Shown here in pieces: positions 7,430-15,674 of a stretch of 64,000 nt of DNA (its first letter is position 1; each line of letters begins with the position of its first letter). Origin of the DNA: Actinacidiphila yanglinensis (GTDB lineage Bacteria > Actinomycetota > Actinomycetes > Streptomycetales > Streptomycetaceae); assembly GCF_900107965.1 (NCBI RefSeq), contig NZ_FNVU01000019.1, forward strand, positions 1-64,000, written 5' to 3'. A program made the position numbers and the translations under genes. The notes under the pieces were generated by a model, which saw nothing but the letters and a program-made list of their open reading frames with translations, did not search any database and was not told where the DNA came from.

Positions 7430-8305
7430 GTGCGCCACCCTCGTGTAGGTGTTGCCATCCTGACGATGGGCACCCGACCTGCGGAACTCCTCGCGCTGCT
7501 GGACTCCGTGGCCGTGCAGGACACTCCGGCGACCCGGATCGTGGTGGTGGGGAACGGTTCACCGCTGCCGGATCTGCCGAAGGAGGTCGCCACGGTCGAG
7601 CTGAGCGAGAACCTCGGGATTCCCGGCGGCCGCAACGTGGCGATCGAAGCACTACGCGAGTTCGGCGACGTGGACGTCGTGGTCGATCTCGACGACGACG
7701 GGCTGCTGGTGGACACGGACGTCTTCACCCGGCTGTGCTCGCTGTACGAGGCGGACGACCGGCTCGGCGTGGTGGGGTTCAGGATCGCGGACGAGCGCGG
7801 GCGCACCGCGCGCCGGCACGTGCCCCGGCTGCGCGCGTCCGATCCGATGCGCGGCGGGCTGGTGACCACCTTCCTGGGCGGCGGGCACGGCCTGTCGATG
7901 AGGATGCTCGACGAGATCGGCGGCTGGCCGGACGAGTTCTTCTACGCCCACGAGGAGACCGACCTGGCCTGGCGGGCCCTGGACGCCCGCTGGAACGTGC
8001 GGTACGCACCGGAGTTGGTGCTGCGGCACCCCTGGACCTCGCCGACCCGGCACGCCGTCTACTACCGCAACCTCGCCCGCAACCGGGTCTGGCTGGCCAA
8101 GCGCCGCCTGCCGGTGCTGCTGGTGCCCGCGTACCTGGGGGTGTGGACCGCGCTGACCGTGGCCCGCACCCGGTCCGGAGCCGGGCTGAAGGCGTGGTTC
8201 GCCGGCTTCGCGGAGGGCGTGCGCACCCCCTGCCCGCCACGCCGGCCGATGCGGTGGTCCACCGCGTGGCGGATGACCAGGCTCGGCCGGCCGCCGCTGA
8301 TCTGA
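7430..8305 (+). CDS. Family 2 (GT-A fold) glycosyltransferase
   Basis: The 291-residue protein probably transfers a sugar from a nucleotide sugar to a cell-envelope or secondary acceptor. The N-terminus GVAILTMGTRPAELLALLDS is typical of GT2. The metal-binding acidic cluster appears as VVDLDDDGLL, and the acceptor-side motif HEETDLAWRAL corresponds to the ED/EE region of rhamnosyltransferase-like enzymes. The GTG start at 7430 has GGAG at 7417-7420. No membrane segments are clear apart from a hydrophobic stretch near residue 235. It converges with the next gene. Confidence 0.88.
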   Translation: MRHPRVGVAILTMGTRPAELLALLDSVAVQDTPATRIVVVGNGSPLPDLPKEVATVELSENLGIPGGRNVAIEALREFGDVDVVVDLDDDGLLVDTDVFTRLCSLYEADDRLGVVGFRIADERGRTARRHVPRLRASDPMRGGLVTTFLGGGHGLSMRMLDEIGGWPDEFFYAHEETDLAWRALDARWNVRYAPELVLRHPWTSPTRHAVYYRNLARNRVWLAKRRLPVLLVPAYLGVWTALTVARTRSGAGLKAWFAGFAEGVRTPCPPRRPMRWSTAWRMTRLGRPPLI

Positions 8306-8345
8306 CCGGCCGTCCCGGCCAACGTCCCGGCGTCCCCTCCGCGCG

Positions 8346-9425
8346 TCACTCCTGCCGGGCGCCGCTGAAGCGCTCGCCGGCGTACGACCGCACCACCGGC
8401 GCGACGGCCGCCTCGCCACCGGGCAACCGGTCGAGGCGCACCAGGGCGTACGCCTGGTGGCCGTCGAAGACGTGGGTACGGGAGGACGCCAGCGCGCTGC
8501 CGGGCAGCGGCCACACGACGAGCCAGCGGGTCGGGCCGGCGGAGTCCGGCAGCGGGCCGACGGTGACCGCGGCGATCTCGGCCCAGGGCAGCAGGAGTTC
8601 GGCGCCCCCGTAGTCGCGCATGCCGAGACCGGCCGGGCCGACCCGCAGCCGCAGCGGCCGGTGCCAGCGCCTGGCGCAGTGCCCGGCCGCCCACCAGGTG
8701 GCGAGCGCCGCGACGAAGCACACCGCGAAGCAGGCCACGCAGTCGCGCCGCCCCACGCCGGCGAGGACCACGACCACCGGCGCGCTGCACCCCAGGGCCG
8801 CGACGACCCACACCAGCGTCCAAGGGCGGTACCGCCCGCGGTCGAGGAAGACCCGCTCGCCCCCGGGGACGCGCGACTCCGGGCCGGCCACGGTGACCGG
8901 GACCGGCGCGCGCACCGCGCGGGGCGCGGTCTCGAAGTGCGCGCCCGCGAACGCGGCCAGGACGGCGCCGAGTTCAGCGACGCTCTGGTCCAGGTCCTCG
9001 GTGTTGACCAGGGTGTAGCGGGGCGAGTGGCCCAGGAACCTGCGGTCGGGGGTGCGCGGCACCGCGGTGCCCGCGGCCGGCCGCATCACCAGCAGCGGTT
9101 TGGACGGGGTGCCCTCGCCGTCGCCGAGGTCCGGCGGGTAGCGCAGCGCGACGGTGTCGATCTGCTCCCAGCTCAGCTCCATGTCGTGCGTGGTCAGCCC
9201 GAAGGCGTCGATGCACAGCCGGAACGGGCGGCGGGCGCGCTGGAGTTCGCGCCCGCCCAGCGATCCGCACAGCGCGAAGAAGGCGAGGCCGAGGAAGGGC
9301 TCGGTGTGGTCGTCGGGCATGCCGTCGGCCGCCAGCCAGCCCCCGATGGCCAGCATCCCCGCCACGCCCGACGCCAGGAAGCCCCGCCCGCGCCGCCGCA
9401 GCCTCCTGCCGATGGTGAACTCCAT
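8346..9425 (-). CDS. Membrane protein with PH-like domains, unknown function
   Basis: The 359-residue protein has hydrophobic segments near residues 15-33 and 43-58, and again near 195-235. Between and after these it has two repeated beta-rich stretches. Each contains an LxxxAFGL/GPAGLGMRDY...LLPWAEIAAVTVG-type run resembling bacterial PH domains. The ATG at 9425 starts MEFTIGRRLRRRG with a positive-inside N-terminus. It sits downstream of ilvD behind a strong terminator, so it is probably transcribed separately. I cannot assign a function. Confidence 0.75.
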   Translation of the reverse strand: MEFTIGRRLRRRGRGFLASGVAGMLAIGGWLAADGMPDDHTEPFLGLAFFALCGSLGGRELQRARRPFRLCIDAFGLTTHDMELSWEQIDTVALRYPPDLGDGEGTPSKPLLVMRPAAGTAVPRTPDRRFLGHSPRYTLVNTEDLDQSVAELGAVLAAFAGAHFETAPRAVRAPVPVTVAGPESRVPGGERVFLDRGRYRPWTLVWVVAALGCSAPVVVVLAGVGRRDCVACFAVCFVAALATWWAAGHCARRWHRPLRLRVGPAGLGMRDYGGAELLLPWAEIAAVTVGPLPDSAGPTRWLVVWPLPGSALASSRTHVFDGHQAYALVRLDRLPGGEAAVAPVVRSYAGERFSGARQE

Positions 9426-9492
9426 GACGTCCCTCCCACCCGAGGTGTACCCCCTGCCGCGGGTCGCCGATCCCCGTGGTGGCGGAACTGCT

Positions 9493-9523
9493 GCGGCCGC
9501 CCTCCTGAACGGAGGGCGGCCGC
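9493..9523 (-). terminator. Terminator of ilvD
   Basis: A perfect 13-bp GC stem (9493-9505 with 9511-9523) with a 5-nt loop lies 27 bp past the ilvD stop. Confidence 0.8.
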
Positions 9524-9549
9524 GTGGTGGCGTCGGGGAGGGGCGGGAC

Positions 9550-11403
9550 TCAGCGCTCCAGCAGGCTGATGTCGCGCACCGCGCCCTTGTCCGCGCTGGT
9601 GGCCATCGCCGCGTACGCGCGCAGCGCGGTGGAGACGTGCCGGGTCCGCGCGCGCGGCGCGTACACGCCGTTCAGGGCCTCCCGGCGGGTGGCCAACTCC
9701 TCCTCGGACACGAGCAGTTCCATCGTGCGGTTCGGGATGTCGATCCTGATCCGGTCGCCGTCCTCGACCAGCGCGATGGTGCCGCCGGATGCCGCCTCGG
9801 GCGAGGCGTGGCCGATGGACAGGCCCGAAGTGCCGCCGGAGAAGCGGCCGTCGGTGACCAGCGCGCAGGACTTGCCCAGGCCGCGGCCCTTGAGGAAGGA
9901 CGTCGGGTAGAGCATCTCCTGCATGCCCGGGCCGCCGCGCGGGCCCTCGTAGCGGATGACCACCACGTCGCCGGGGGTGACCTGCTTGGCGAGGATCTTC
10001 TCGACGGCCTCCTCCTGCGACTCGCAGACGACCGCGGGGCCCTCGAAGGTCCAGATCGACTCGTCGACGCCCGCGGTCTTCACCACGGCGCCGTCCACGG
10101 CGAGGTTGCCGCGCAGCACCGCGAGGCCGCCGTCCTGGGAGTAGGCGTGGCCGACGTCGCGGATGCACCCGCCGGCCGCGTCGGTGTCGAGGGTGTCCCA
10201 CCGCTCGGACTGGGAGAACGCCTCGGCGGAGCGCACGCAGCCGGGGGCCGCGTGCCACAGCTCGACCGCCTCGGGCGACGGGGAGCCGCCGCGCACGTCC
10301 CAGGTGTCCAGCCACTGCTTGATCGAGGGCGAGTGCACGGTGTGCACGTCCTCGTTGAGCAGGCCGCCGCGGTAGAGCTCGCCGAGGATGGCGGGGATGC
10401 CGCCGGCCCGGTGCACGTCCTCCATGTAGTACGTGCCGCCGGGTGCGACGTTGGGCGCGACCTTGGCCAGGCACGGCACCCGGCGGGAGATCTCGTCCAT
10501 CTCGCTGAGCCCGTAGGGGACCTCGGCCTCCTGGGCCGCGGCCAGCAGGTGCAGGATCGTGTTGGTGGAGCCGCCCATCGAGATGTCCAGCGCCATCGCG
10601 TTCTCGAACGCGGCGGGCGTGGCGATGGAGCGCGGCAGCACCGACGCGTCGTCCTGCTCGTAGTACCGCTTGGCCAGTTCCACCACGGTGGTGCCGGCCT
10701 TCTCGTACAGGGCGCGGCGGGCGGTGTGGGTGGCGAGCACCGAGCCGTTGCCGGGCAGGGACAGGCCGATCGCCTCGGTGAGGCAGTTCATCGAGTTGGC
10801 GGTGAACATGCCGGAACACGAGCCGCAGGTGGGGCAGGCGTTCTCCTCGATGCGGAGGATGTCCTCGTCGGAGACATTCTCGTTGACCGCGTCGGAGATC
10901 GCGTTGATCAGGTCGAGCTTGCGGACCGTGCCGTCCACGAGGGTGGCCCGGCCGGCCTCCATCGGGCCGCCGGAGACGAACACCGTGGGGATGTTGAGGC
11001 GCAGCGCGGCCATCAGCATGCCGGGGGTGATCTTGTCGCAGTTGGAGATGCAGATCAGCGCGTCCGCGCAGTGCGCCTCGACCATGTACTCCACGGAGTC
11101 CGCGATCAGGTCGCGGGAGGGCAGCGAGTAGAGCATGCCGCCGTGGCCCATGGCGATGCCGTCGTCCACGGCGATCGTGTTGAACTCCCGCGGCACCGCG
11201 CCCGCCGCGAGGATCGCCTCCGAGACGATCCGGCCGACCGGCTGGAGGTGGGTGTGACCCGGTACGAACTCGGTGAAGCTGTTGGCGACCGCGACGATCG
11301 GCTTGCCGATGTCGGAGTTGGCGACGCCGGAGGCGCGCATCAGAGCGCGGGCGCCTGCCATGTTGCGGCCGTGGGTGACCGTACGTGACCTCAGCTCGGG
11401 CAC
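9550..11403 (-). CDS. ilvD: Dihydroxy-acid dehydratase
   Basis: IlvD is the Fe-S dehydratase that makes the 2-keto acids of isoleucine and valine and feeds pantothenate. The 617-residue length matches the family. Cluster and signature regions are visible as CISNCDKITPGM and CPTCGSCSGMFTANSMN near residues 120-210. The GTG start at 11403 is fixed by a strong AAGGAGGGG 7 nt upstream; the frame stays open further but without Shine-Dalgarno support. It appears monocistronic, with its own terminator. The upstream gap holds a MITE-like element. Confidence 0.96.
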   Translation of the reverse strand: MPELRSRTVTHGRNMAGARALMRASGVANSDIGKPIVAVANSFTEFVPGHTHLQPVGRIVSEAILAAGAVPREFNTIAVDDGIAMGHGGMLYSLPSRDLIADSVEYMVEAHCADALICISNCDKITPGMLMAALRLNIPTVFVSGGPMEAGRATLVDGTVRKLDLINAISDAVNENVSDEDILRIEENACPTCGSCSGMFTANSMNCLTEAIGLSLPGNGSVLATHTARRALYEKAGTTVVELAKRYYEQDDASVLPRSIATPAAFENAMALDISMGGSTNTILHLLAAAQEAEVPYGLSEMDEISRRVPCLAKVAPNVAPGGTYYMEDVHRAGGIPAILGELYRGGLLNEDVHTVHSPSIKQWLDTWDVRGGSPSPEAVELWHAAPGCVRSAEAFSQSERWDTLDTDAAGGCIRDVGHAYSQDGGLAVLRGNLAVDGAVVKTAGVDESIWTFEGPAVVCESQEEAVEKILAKQVTPGDVVVIRYEGPRGGPGMQEMLYPTSFLKGRGLGKSCALVTDGRFSGGTSGLSIGHASPEAASGGTIALVEDGDRIRIDIPNRTMELLVSEEELATRREALNGVYAPRARTRHVSTALRAYAAMATSADKGAVRDISLLER

Positions 11404-11552
11404 GGTTTCCCCTCCTTCTTGGGCCCGGGCTCGCCGCCGGGGCCCACTTCGCTCGTACGAGTCTGCGCTGCCGGGACTCGCGACTGCCTGAACGTCGAGG
11501 GTACGCCTGCCGCTCAGAATTCGGACACGAGGTCCGCAGTGTGGTACGGCAC

Positions 11553-11760
11553 CCCTGACCCTCTGGGGTGCCCCGTCCTGTGGGTTGCGGGACCTTGCGG
11601 TCCGGCTGTGGCGTGGGGGCGCCCCCACGCGCCCCTGAGTGGTTGCCCTCTTTCGCGGAGGAGCCGCACATACACAGGGGCGCGGGGAACTGCGCGGCGA
11701 ACCCCCCACCGGCAGGTGGTCCCTCAACCGGCCGACAGGGGCACCCCGGAGGGTCAGGGG
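11553..11760. mobile_element. 208-bp MITE-like element with 23-bp terminal inverted repeats
   Basis: The ends 11553-11575 and 11738-11760 are inverted repeats matching at 22 of 23 positions. The interior is non-coding and full of small hairpins (for example GGACC-TTGC-GGTCC near 11589-11602). It also holds the dispersed core GGGGCGCGGGGAACTGCGCG at 11677-11696. The right end overlaps the last codons of the TetR gene (stop at 11754). No transposase is present and no target-site duplication is clear. It is either a non-autonomous element or a long structured terminator/REP element between ilvD and the TetR gene. Confidence 0.5.
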
Positions 11761-12389
11761 CCCACCCCGGGATCGGTGAGATAGCGCTGGACGGTCGGGG
11801 CGAGGTTGCGGACGAGGGTTTCCGTGTTCGCGGACGCCAGTGGCTCGACCTGGAGGACGTAGCGCAGCATCACCATGCCGACGAGCTGTGCGGCGGCCAG
11901 CTGGACGCGGAACTCGGCGTCCGGTGCGTCGAGCTCGCCGGCCACCCGGGCGATCACCGTACGACCGACCATGTGCCGGAGGACCCCCGCGGCCGTCTCG
12001 TTGCTCACCGCCGAGCGGACGATCGCGAGCAGCGGCCCGCGGGCGTCGGGGTCCTCCCAGATCCGCAGGAAGAAGCGGACGACCTGCTCCCCCCGCGTGC
12101 CCGCACCGCCGCCGGCCAGCGCGTCCGGAAGCTCCCGGGTGGGCGCGAAGCTCAGCTCGATCGCGGCGGCGAAGACCTGTTCCTTCGTGCCGAAGTAGTG
12201 GTGGACCAGCGCCGCGTCCACCCCGGCCGCCTTGCCGATCGAGCGCACCGAGGTGCTGTCGTAGCCGCGCGCGGCGAACTCCGCGCGCGCGGCGGCGAGG
12301 ATGCGGTCGCGCGCCTCGCCGGACCGCGGGCCGGCCGGGCGCCCGCGGCGGCGGGGGCCGGCGGCGCCGGACGCGGCCGATGGGGTCAT
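11754..12389 (-). CDS. TetR family transcriptional regulator
   Basis: The 211-residue protein has a basic N-terminus (GPRRRGRPAGPRSGEARDRI) and an HTH around residues 20-66 with GKAAGVDAALVHHYFGTKEQV. The C-terminal domain is of the TetR_C_17 type, with an ELDAPDAEFRVQLAAAQLVG run. The ATG overlaps the stop of the upstream TIM-barrel gene (ATGA at 12386-12389), so the pair is an operon. Its last codons lie in the terminal repeat of the element at 11553-11760, so its C-terminus may differ from relatives. Confidence 0.92.
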   Translation of the reverse strand: MTPSAASGAAGPRRRGRPAGPRSGEARDRILAAARAEFAARGYDSTSVRSIGKAAGVDAALVHHYFGTKEQVFAAAIELSFAPTRELPDALAGGGAGTRGEQVVRFFLRIWEDPDARGPLLAIVRSAVSNETAAGVLRHMVGRTVIARVAGELDAPDAEFRVQLAAAQLVGMVMLRYVLQVEPLASANTETLVRNLAPTVQRYLTDPGVGP

Positions 12390-13231
12390 CGGTGGCCCGC
12401 GCGGGCGCCGAGGCGGTGCGCGGGGGCGGCCAGGTGTAGCCGGGTGAAGGCCAGCGCTTCCGCGAGGTCCTCCTCGCGCTCGGCCGAGGACATCGCCCGG
12501 CGGGTGTTGACCTCGATCACCACGTGCCCGCCGAAGCCGCCCGCCGCCAGCGCGCCGAGCAGCTCCGCGCAGGGCTGGGAGCCGCGTCCGGGCACGAGGT
12601 GCTCGTCCTTCGCCGAGCCGTTGCCGTCGGCCATGTGCACGTGGGCCAGCCGGTCGCCCATCCGCGCCGCCATCTCCAGCGCCGCGCTGCGCGACGTGGC
12701 CGCGTGCGAGAGGTCGACCGTGAAGTGCCGGTAGTCCTCCTTGGTGACGTCCCAGTCGGGGGCGTACGCCAGCATCTCGCGGTCGCGGTACCGCCAGGGG
12801 TACATGTTCTCGACCGCGAACCGCACGTCCGTCTCGTCGGCCATCCGCCACACCCCGCGCACGAAGTCGCGGGCGTATCCGCGCTGCCAGCGGAAGGGCG
12901 GGTGCACCACGACCGTGGAGGCCCCGAGCCGTTGCGCCGCGGCGCGGGCCCGCTGGAGCTTGGTCCAGGGGTCGGTGGACCACACCCGCTGCGTGATCAG
13001 CAGGCAGGGGGCGTGCACCGCCAGGATCGGCACCTGGTGGTAGTCCGACAGGCGGCGCAGCGCCTCGACGTCCTGGCTGACCGGGTCGGTCCACACCATG
13101 ACCTCGACGCCGTCGTAGCCGAGCCGCGCGGCGACCTCGAAGGCGGTCGCGGTGGACTCCGGGTACACCGACGCGGTGGACAGCGCGACCTTCACACCGG
13201 ACACACTGCGCATACCCGAGATATCGGACAT
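12386..13231 (-). CDS. Sugar phosphate isomerase/epimerase-like TIM-barrel protein
   Basis: The protein belongs to the xylose isomerase-like AP-endonuclease-2 fold family. It shows LGYDGVEVMVWTD early, a VVHPPFRWQR strand, FAVENMYPWR and a late VIEVNTRRAM strand. The Glu, His and Asp residues at barrel strand ends (VEN, DLSHA, HMADG) are typical metal ligands. I chose the ATG at 13231 (281 aa). In-frame starts at 13291, 13213 and 13195 are possible because no Shine-Dalgarno is convincing. It is translationally coupled to the TetR gene. The substrate is unknown. Confidence 0.88.
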   Translation of the reverse strand: MSDISGMRSVSGVKVALSTASVYPESTATAFEVAARLGYDGVEVMVWTDPVSQDVEALRRLSDYHQVPILAVHAPCLLITQRVWSTDPWTKLQRARAAAQRLGASTVVVHPPFRWQRGYARDFVRGVWRMADETDVRFAVENMYPWRYRDREMLAYAPDWDVTKEDYRHFTVDLSHAATSRSAALEMAARMGDRLAHVHMADGNGSAKDEHLVPGRGSQPCAELLGALAAGGFGGHVVIEVNTRRAMSSAEREEDLAEALAFTRLHLAAPAHRLGARAGHR

Positions 13232-13468
13232 CGCGGACGCGGGGTCCCGGCCGGCGTCGCACGCCTCGGGACGGTCCGCGGGTTCAGGCACAGGGGCCAG
13301 CGTACGGCGGCCGGCGAGCGGGACGTCACCGCCGCCCGCGGCACCGCGCGCGGATCGGCCGGGTGGCGGGCCCGTACGCGGCGCCGGGCCGGGCCCGTAC
13401 CCACCGCGTCACGATCACCCGCGATCACCCGCACGAGCGCGCCCGCCGGCGGCCGGAGGGGCGCCGGC

Positions 13469-14524
13469 TCAGGCGGGACGGCGGGCCACCGACGAGGAGG
13501 GGAAGCCCTCCGGCGCCGGGGCGGCGGACGCACCCGGTCCCGCCGCGGCGCCGCTCCCGATCCCGCCCGCCTGGTTCCGCGCGGCCTCGGCCACCTCGCC
13601 GGCCATCACGTCCAGCTTGCGCAGGATCACCCCCTCGCGCAGGGCCCAGGGGCAGATCTCCAGCTCGTCGACCTCGAACAGGTCCATCGCGCCCTCGGCG
13701 ACCAGCGCACCGGCCAGCAGCTGCCGGGCGCGGGCCTCGGAGACACCGGGCAGCGCCGCGCGCCGGGCCGCGGTCATCCCGGCCAGCCGCGGCACCCACT
13801 CCTCCAGCACCGAGCGCCGCAGCGTGCGCTGCACGTACAGGCCGTCCCCGCTGCGGGCGGCGCCGCCGATCCGGGCGAGCTGCCGGAACGTCTTGGAGGT
13901 GCCGACGGCGTGGTCGGCGCGGCCGAGTCGGGCGAAGTCCGGCACCGTGCGTGCTATCTCGGCCCGGGCGTGCTTGCGCAGCGCGCGGACGTCGGCGGCG
14001 TCGGGCGGGTCGCCGGGCAGCCAGGTCCCGGTCAGCCGGCCGGCGCCGAGCGGCAGGGAGACGGCGGCGTCCGGGTACTCGTCCATGCCGAGCGCGACCT
14101 CCAGCGAGCCGCCGCCGATGTCCAGCACCAGCAGCCGGCCCGCGGACCAGCCGAACCAGCGGCGGACCGCGAGGAACGTGAGCCGGGCCTCGTCGGCGCC
14201 CGACAGCACGGTCAGCCGCACGCCGGTCTCGCGCTCGACCCGGTCCAGCACCTCCTCGCCGTTGGCCGCCTCGCGGATCGCGGAGGTCGCGAACGGCAGG
14301 ACGTCCTCGACGCCCTTGTCCTCCGCCACCCGCATCGCGTCCTGGACGGTGCCGACCAGCTGGTCCACGCCGCTGGCGCCGATGGCGCCGTTGACGTCGA
14401 GAAGCTCGGCCAGCCGCAGTTCGGCCTTGTGCGAGTACGCCGGAAGCGGGCGCGCGCCCGGGTGCGCGTCCACCACCAACAGGTGAACGGTGTTGGAACC
14501 CACGTCGAGCACTCCCAGTCGCAT
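13469..14524 (-). CDS. Ppx/GppA phosphatase family protein
   Basis: This is an exopolyphosphatase or pppGpp phosphatase-like enzyme of the ASKHA fold. The N-terminal phosphate-binding loop is LGVLDVGSNTVHLLVVD and the second is LVLDIGGGSLEVALG around residue 140. The 351-residue length fits the short actinobacterial class, which lacks the extra C-terminal domain of E. coli Ppx. The C-terminal 45 residues are Ala/Gly/Pro-rich and probably disordered. The start at 14524 (MRLGVLDVG) is preferred to the ATG 21 nt upstream because the fold begins there. Confidence 0.92.
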   Translation of the reverse strand: MRLGVLDVGSNTVHLLVVDAHPGARPLPAYSHKAELRLAELLDVNGAIGASGVDQLVGTVQDAMRVAEDKGVEDVLPFATSAIREAANGEEVLDRVERETGVRLTVLSGADEARLTFLAVRRWFGWSAGRLLVLDIGGGSLEVALGMDEYPDAAVSLPLGAGRLTGTWLPGDPPDAADVRALRKHARAEIARTVPDFARLGRADHAVGTSKTFRQLARIGGAARSGDGLYVQRTLRRSVLEEWVPRLAGMTAARRAALPGVSEARARQLLAGALVAEGAMDLFEVDELEICPWALREGVILRKLDVMAGEVAEAARNQAGGIGSGAAAGPGASAAPAPEGFPSSSVARRPA

Positions 14525-14769
14525 GGGCAGAACTGTAGCCAGCACCGCTCCCCCGCGGTGCGGGCCGCGGAGGGCGCACCGCGGCGCGTCCGCTCAGGTT
14601 CCGGCGGGAACGCGCGGAGGGGCGCGCCGGGGAAGGGCGCGGGGGGTCCCGGCGGGCGGGTCCGGGGGCGTGTGCGGGGGCGGGGTATGGGGGCGGGTTC
14701 GGGGGTCGCGCCGGTGCGCGCGGACCCGCGTGACCCGATTCGGCCCATTACGGTCTTACGCTTGGGCCC

Positions 14770-15606
14770 GTGGCGAAGGTGAAGGCCCGCAAGGGCGCGA
14801 AGAAGAGCACCGGGACGACCGCGCCGACCAAGGGCGCCGTTCCCGACGAGGCGGGGCTGGACTTCCCCCGGGCATGGGTGGAGTTCGTCGACCCCGCCGA
14901 CGAGGAGCAGGTCTTCCGGTGCGACCTGACCTGGCTCACCTCGCGCTGGGCGTGTGTCTTCGGCAGCGGGTGCCAGGGCATCGTGGCCGGCCGCGCCGCC
15001 GACGGGTGCTGCTCGCTGGGCGCCCACTTCTCGGACGACGACGACGAGAAGCGCGTCGCCGGGCATGTGGCCAGGCTCACCGCCGACGACTGGCAGTTCC
15101 ACACCATCGGCACCGGCTCCGACGGGTTCTGGGCCGAGGAGAACGAGGACGGCGAGCGGCAGACCCGCGTCGTGGACGGCGCCTGCATCTTCTCCAACCG
15201 GCCCGGCTTCTCCGGTGGCCAGGGCTGCGCGCTGCACGCGCTGGCGCTGCGCGAGGGGCGCGAACCGCTGGAGACCAAGCCGGACGTGTGCTGGCAGCTG
15301 CCCATCCGCCGCACCTTCGACTGGGTCGACCGGCCCGACGACAGCCGGGTGCTGATCGTGTCGATCGGCGAGTACGACCGGCGCGGGTGGGGGCCCGGGG
15401 GCCACGACCTGCACTGGTGGTGCACCTCGGCGACCTCCGCGCATGGCACGGGTGACCCGGTCTACGTCTCCTACCGGCCCGAGCTCACGGAGCTGATGGG
15501 CGAGGCCGGATACGCGGAGCTGGCCGCGCTGTGCGAGAGGCGGCTGGCCTCACAGCTCCCGCTGGTGGCCCCGCATCCGGCCGACCCGGTGCCCCCGGGG
15601 GCGTAG
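14770..15606 (+). CDS. Conserved Cys-rich protein of unknown function
   Basis: The 278-residue protein has a basic Lys-rich N-terminus (MAKVKARKGAKK), then a Cys-containing segment (CDLTWLTSRWACVFGSGC, then DGCCSLGAHF). It has a further Cys at GACIFSNRPG and at GGQGCALHAL. The spacing resembles Zn/Fe-chelating proteins of the YkgJ/DUF3109 type, but I cannot confirm the family. It is otherwise acidic and soluble. The GTG start at 14770 has no clear Shine-Dalgarno and may be leaderless. It is divergent from the Ppx/GppA gene and converges with the sigma-like fusion gene. Confidence 0.8.
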   Translation: MAKVKARKGAKKSTGTTAPTKGAVPDEAGLDFPRAWVEFVDPADEEQVFRCDLTWLTSRWACVFGSGCQGIVAGRAADGCCSLGAHFSDDDDEKRVAGHVARLTADDWQFHTIGTGSDGFWAEENEDGERQTRVVDGACIFSNRPGFSGGQGCALHALALREGREPLETKPDVCWQLPIRRTFDWVDRPDDSRVLIVSIGEYDRRGWGPGGHDLHWWCTSATSAHGTGDPVYVSYRPELTELMGEAGYAELAALCERRLASQLPLVAPHPADPVPPGA

Positions 15607-15674
15607 CCGCGCGCTCCTCCGGGCAGCGCCCGCGCCCCCCCGTACCCGCGGATCGCCGGCCCGGGGAGGGCGGA

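Noticed and set aside
9154..11388. 744-codon open frame on the plus strand opposite ilvD
   Set aside because: It is the GC-rich antisense shadow of ilvD, which has full family motifs, correct length and a strong Shine-Dalgarno.
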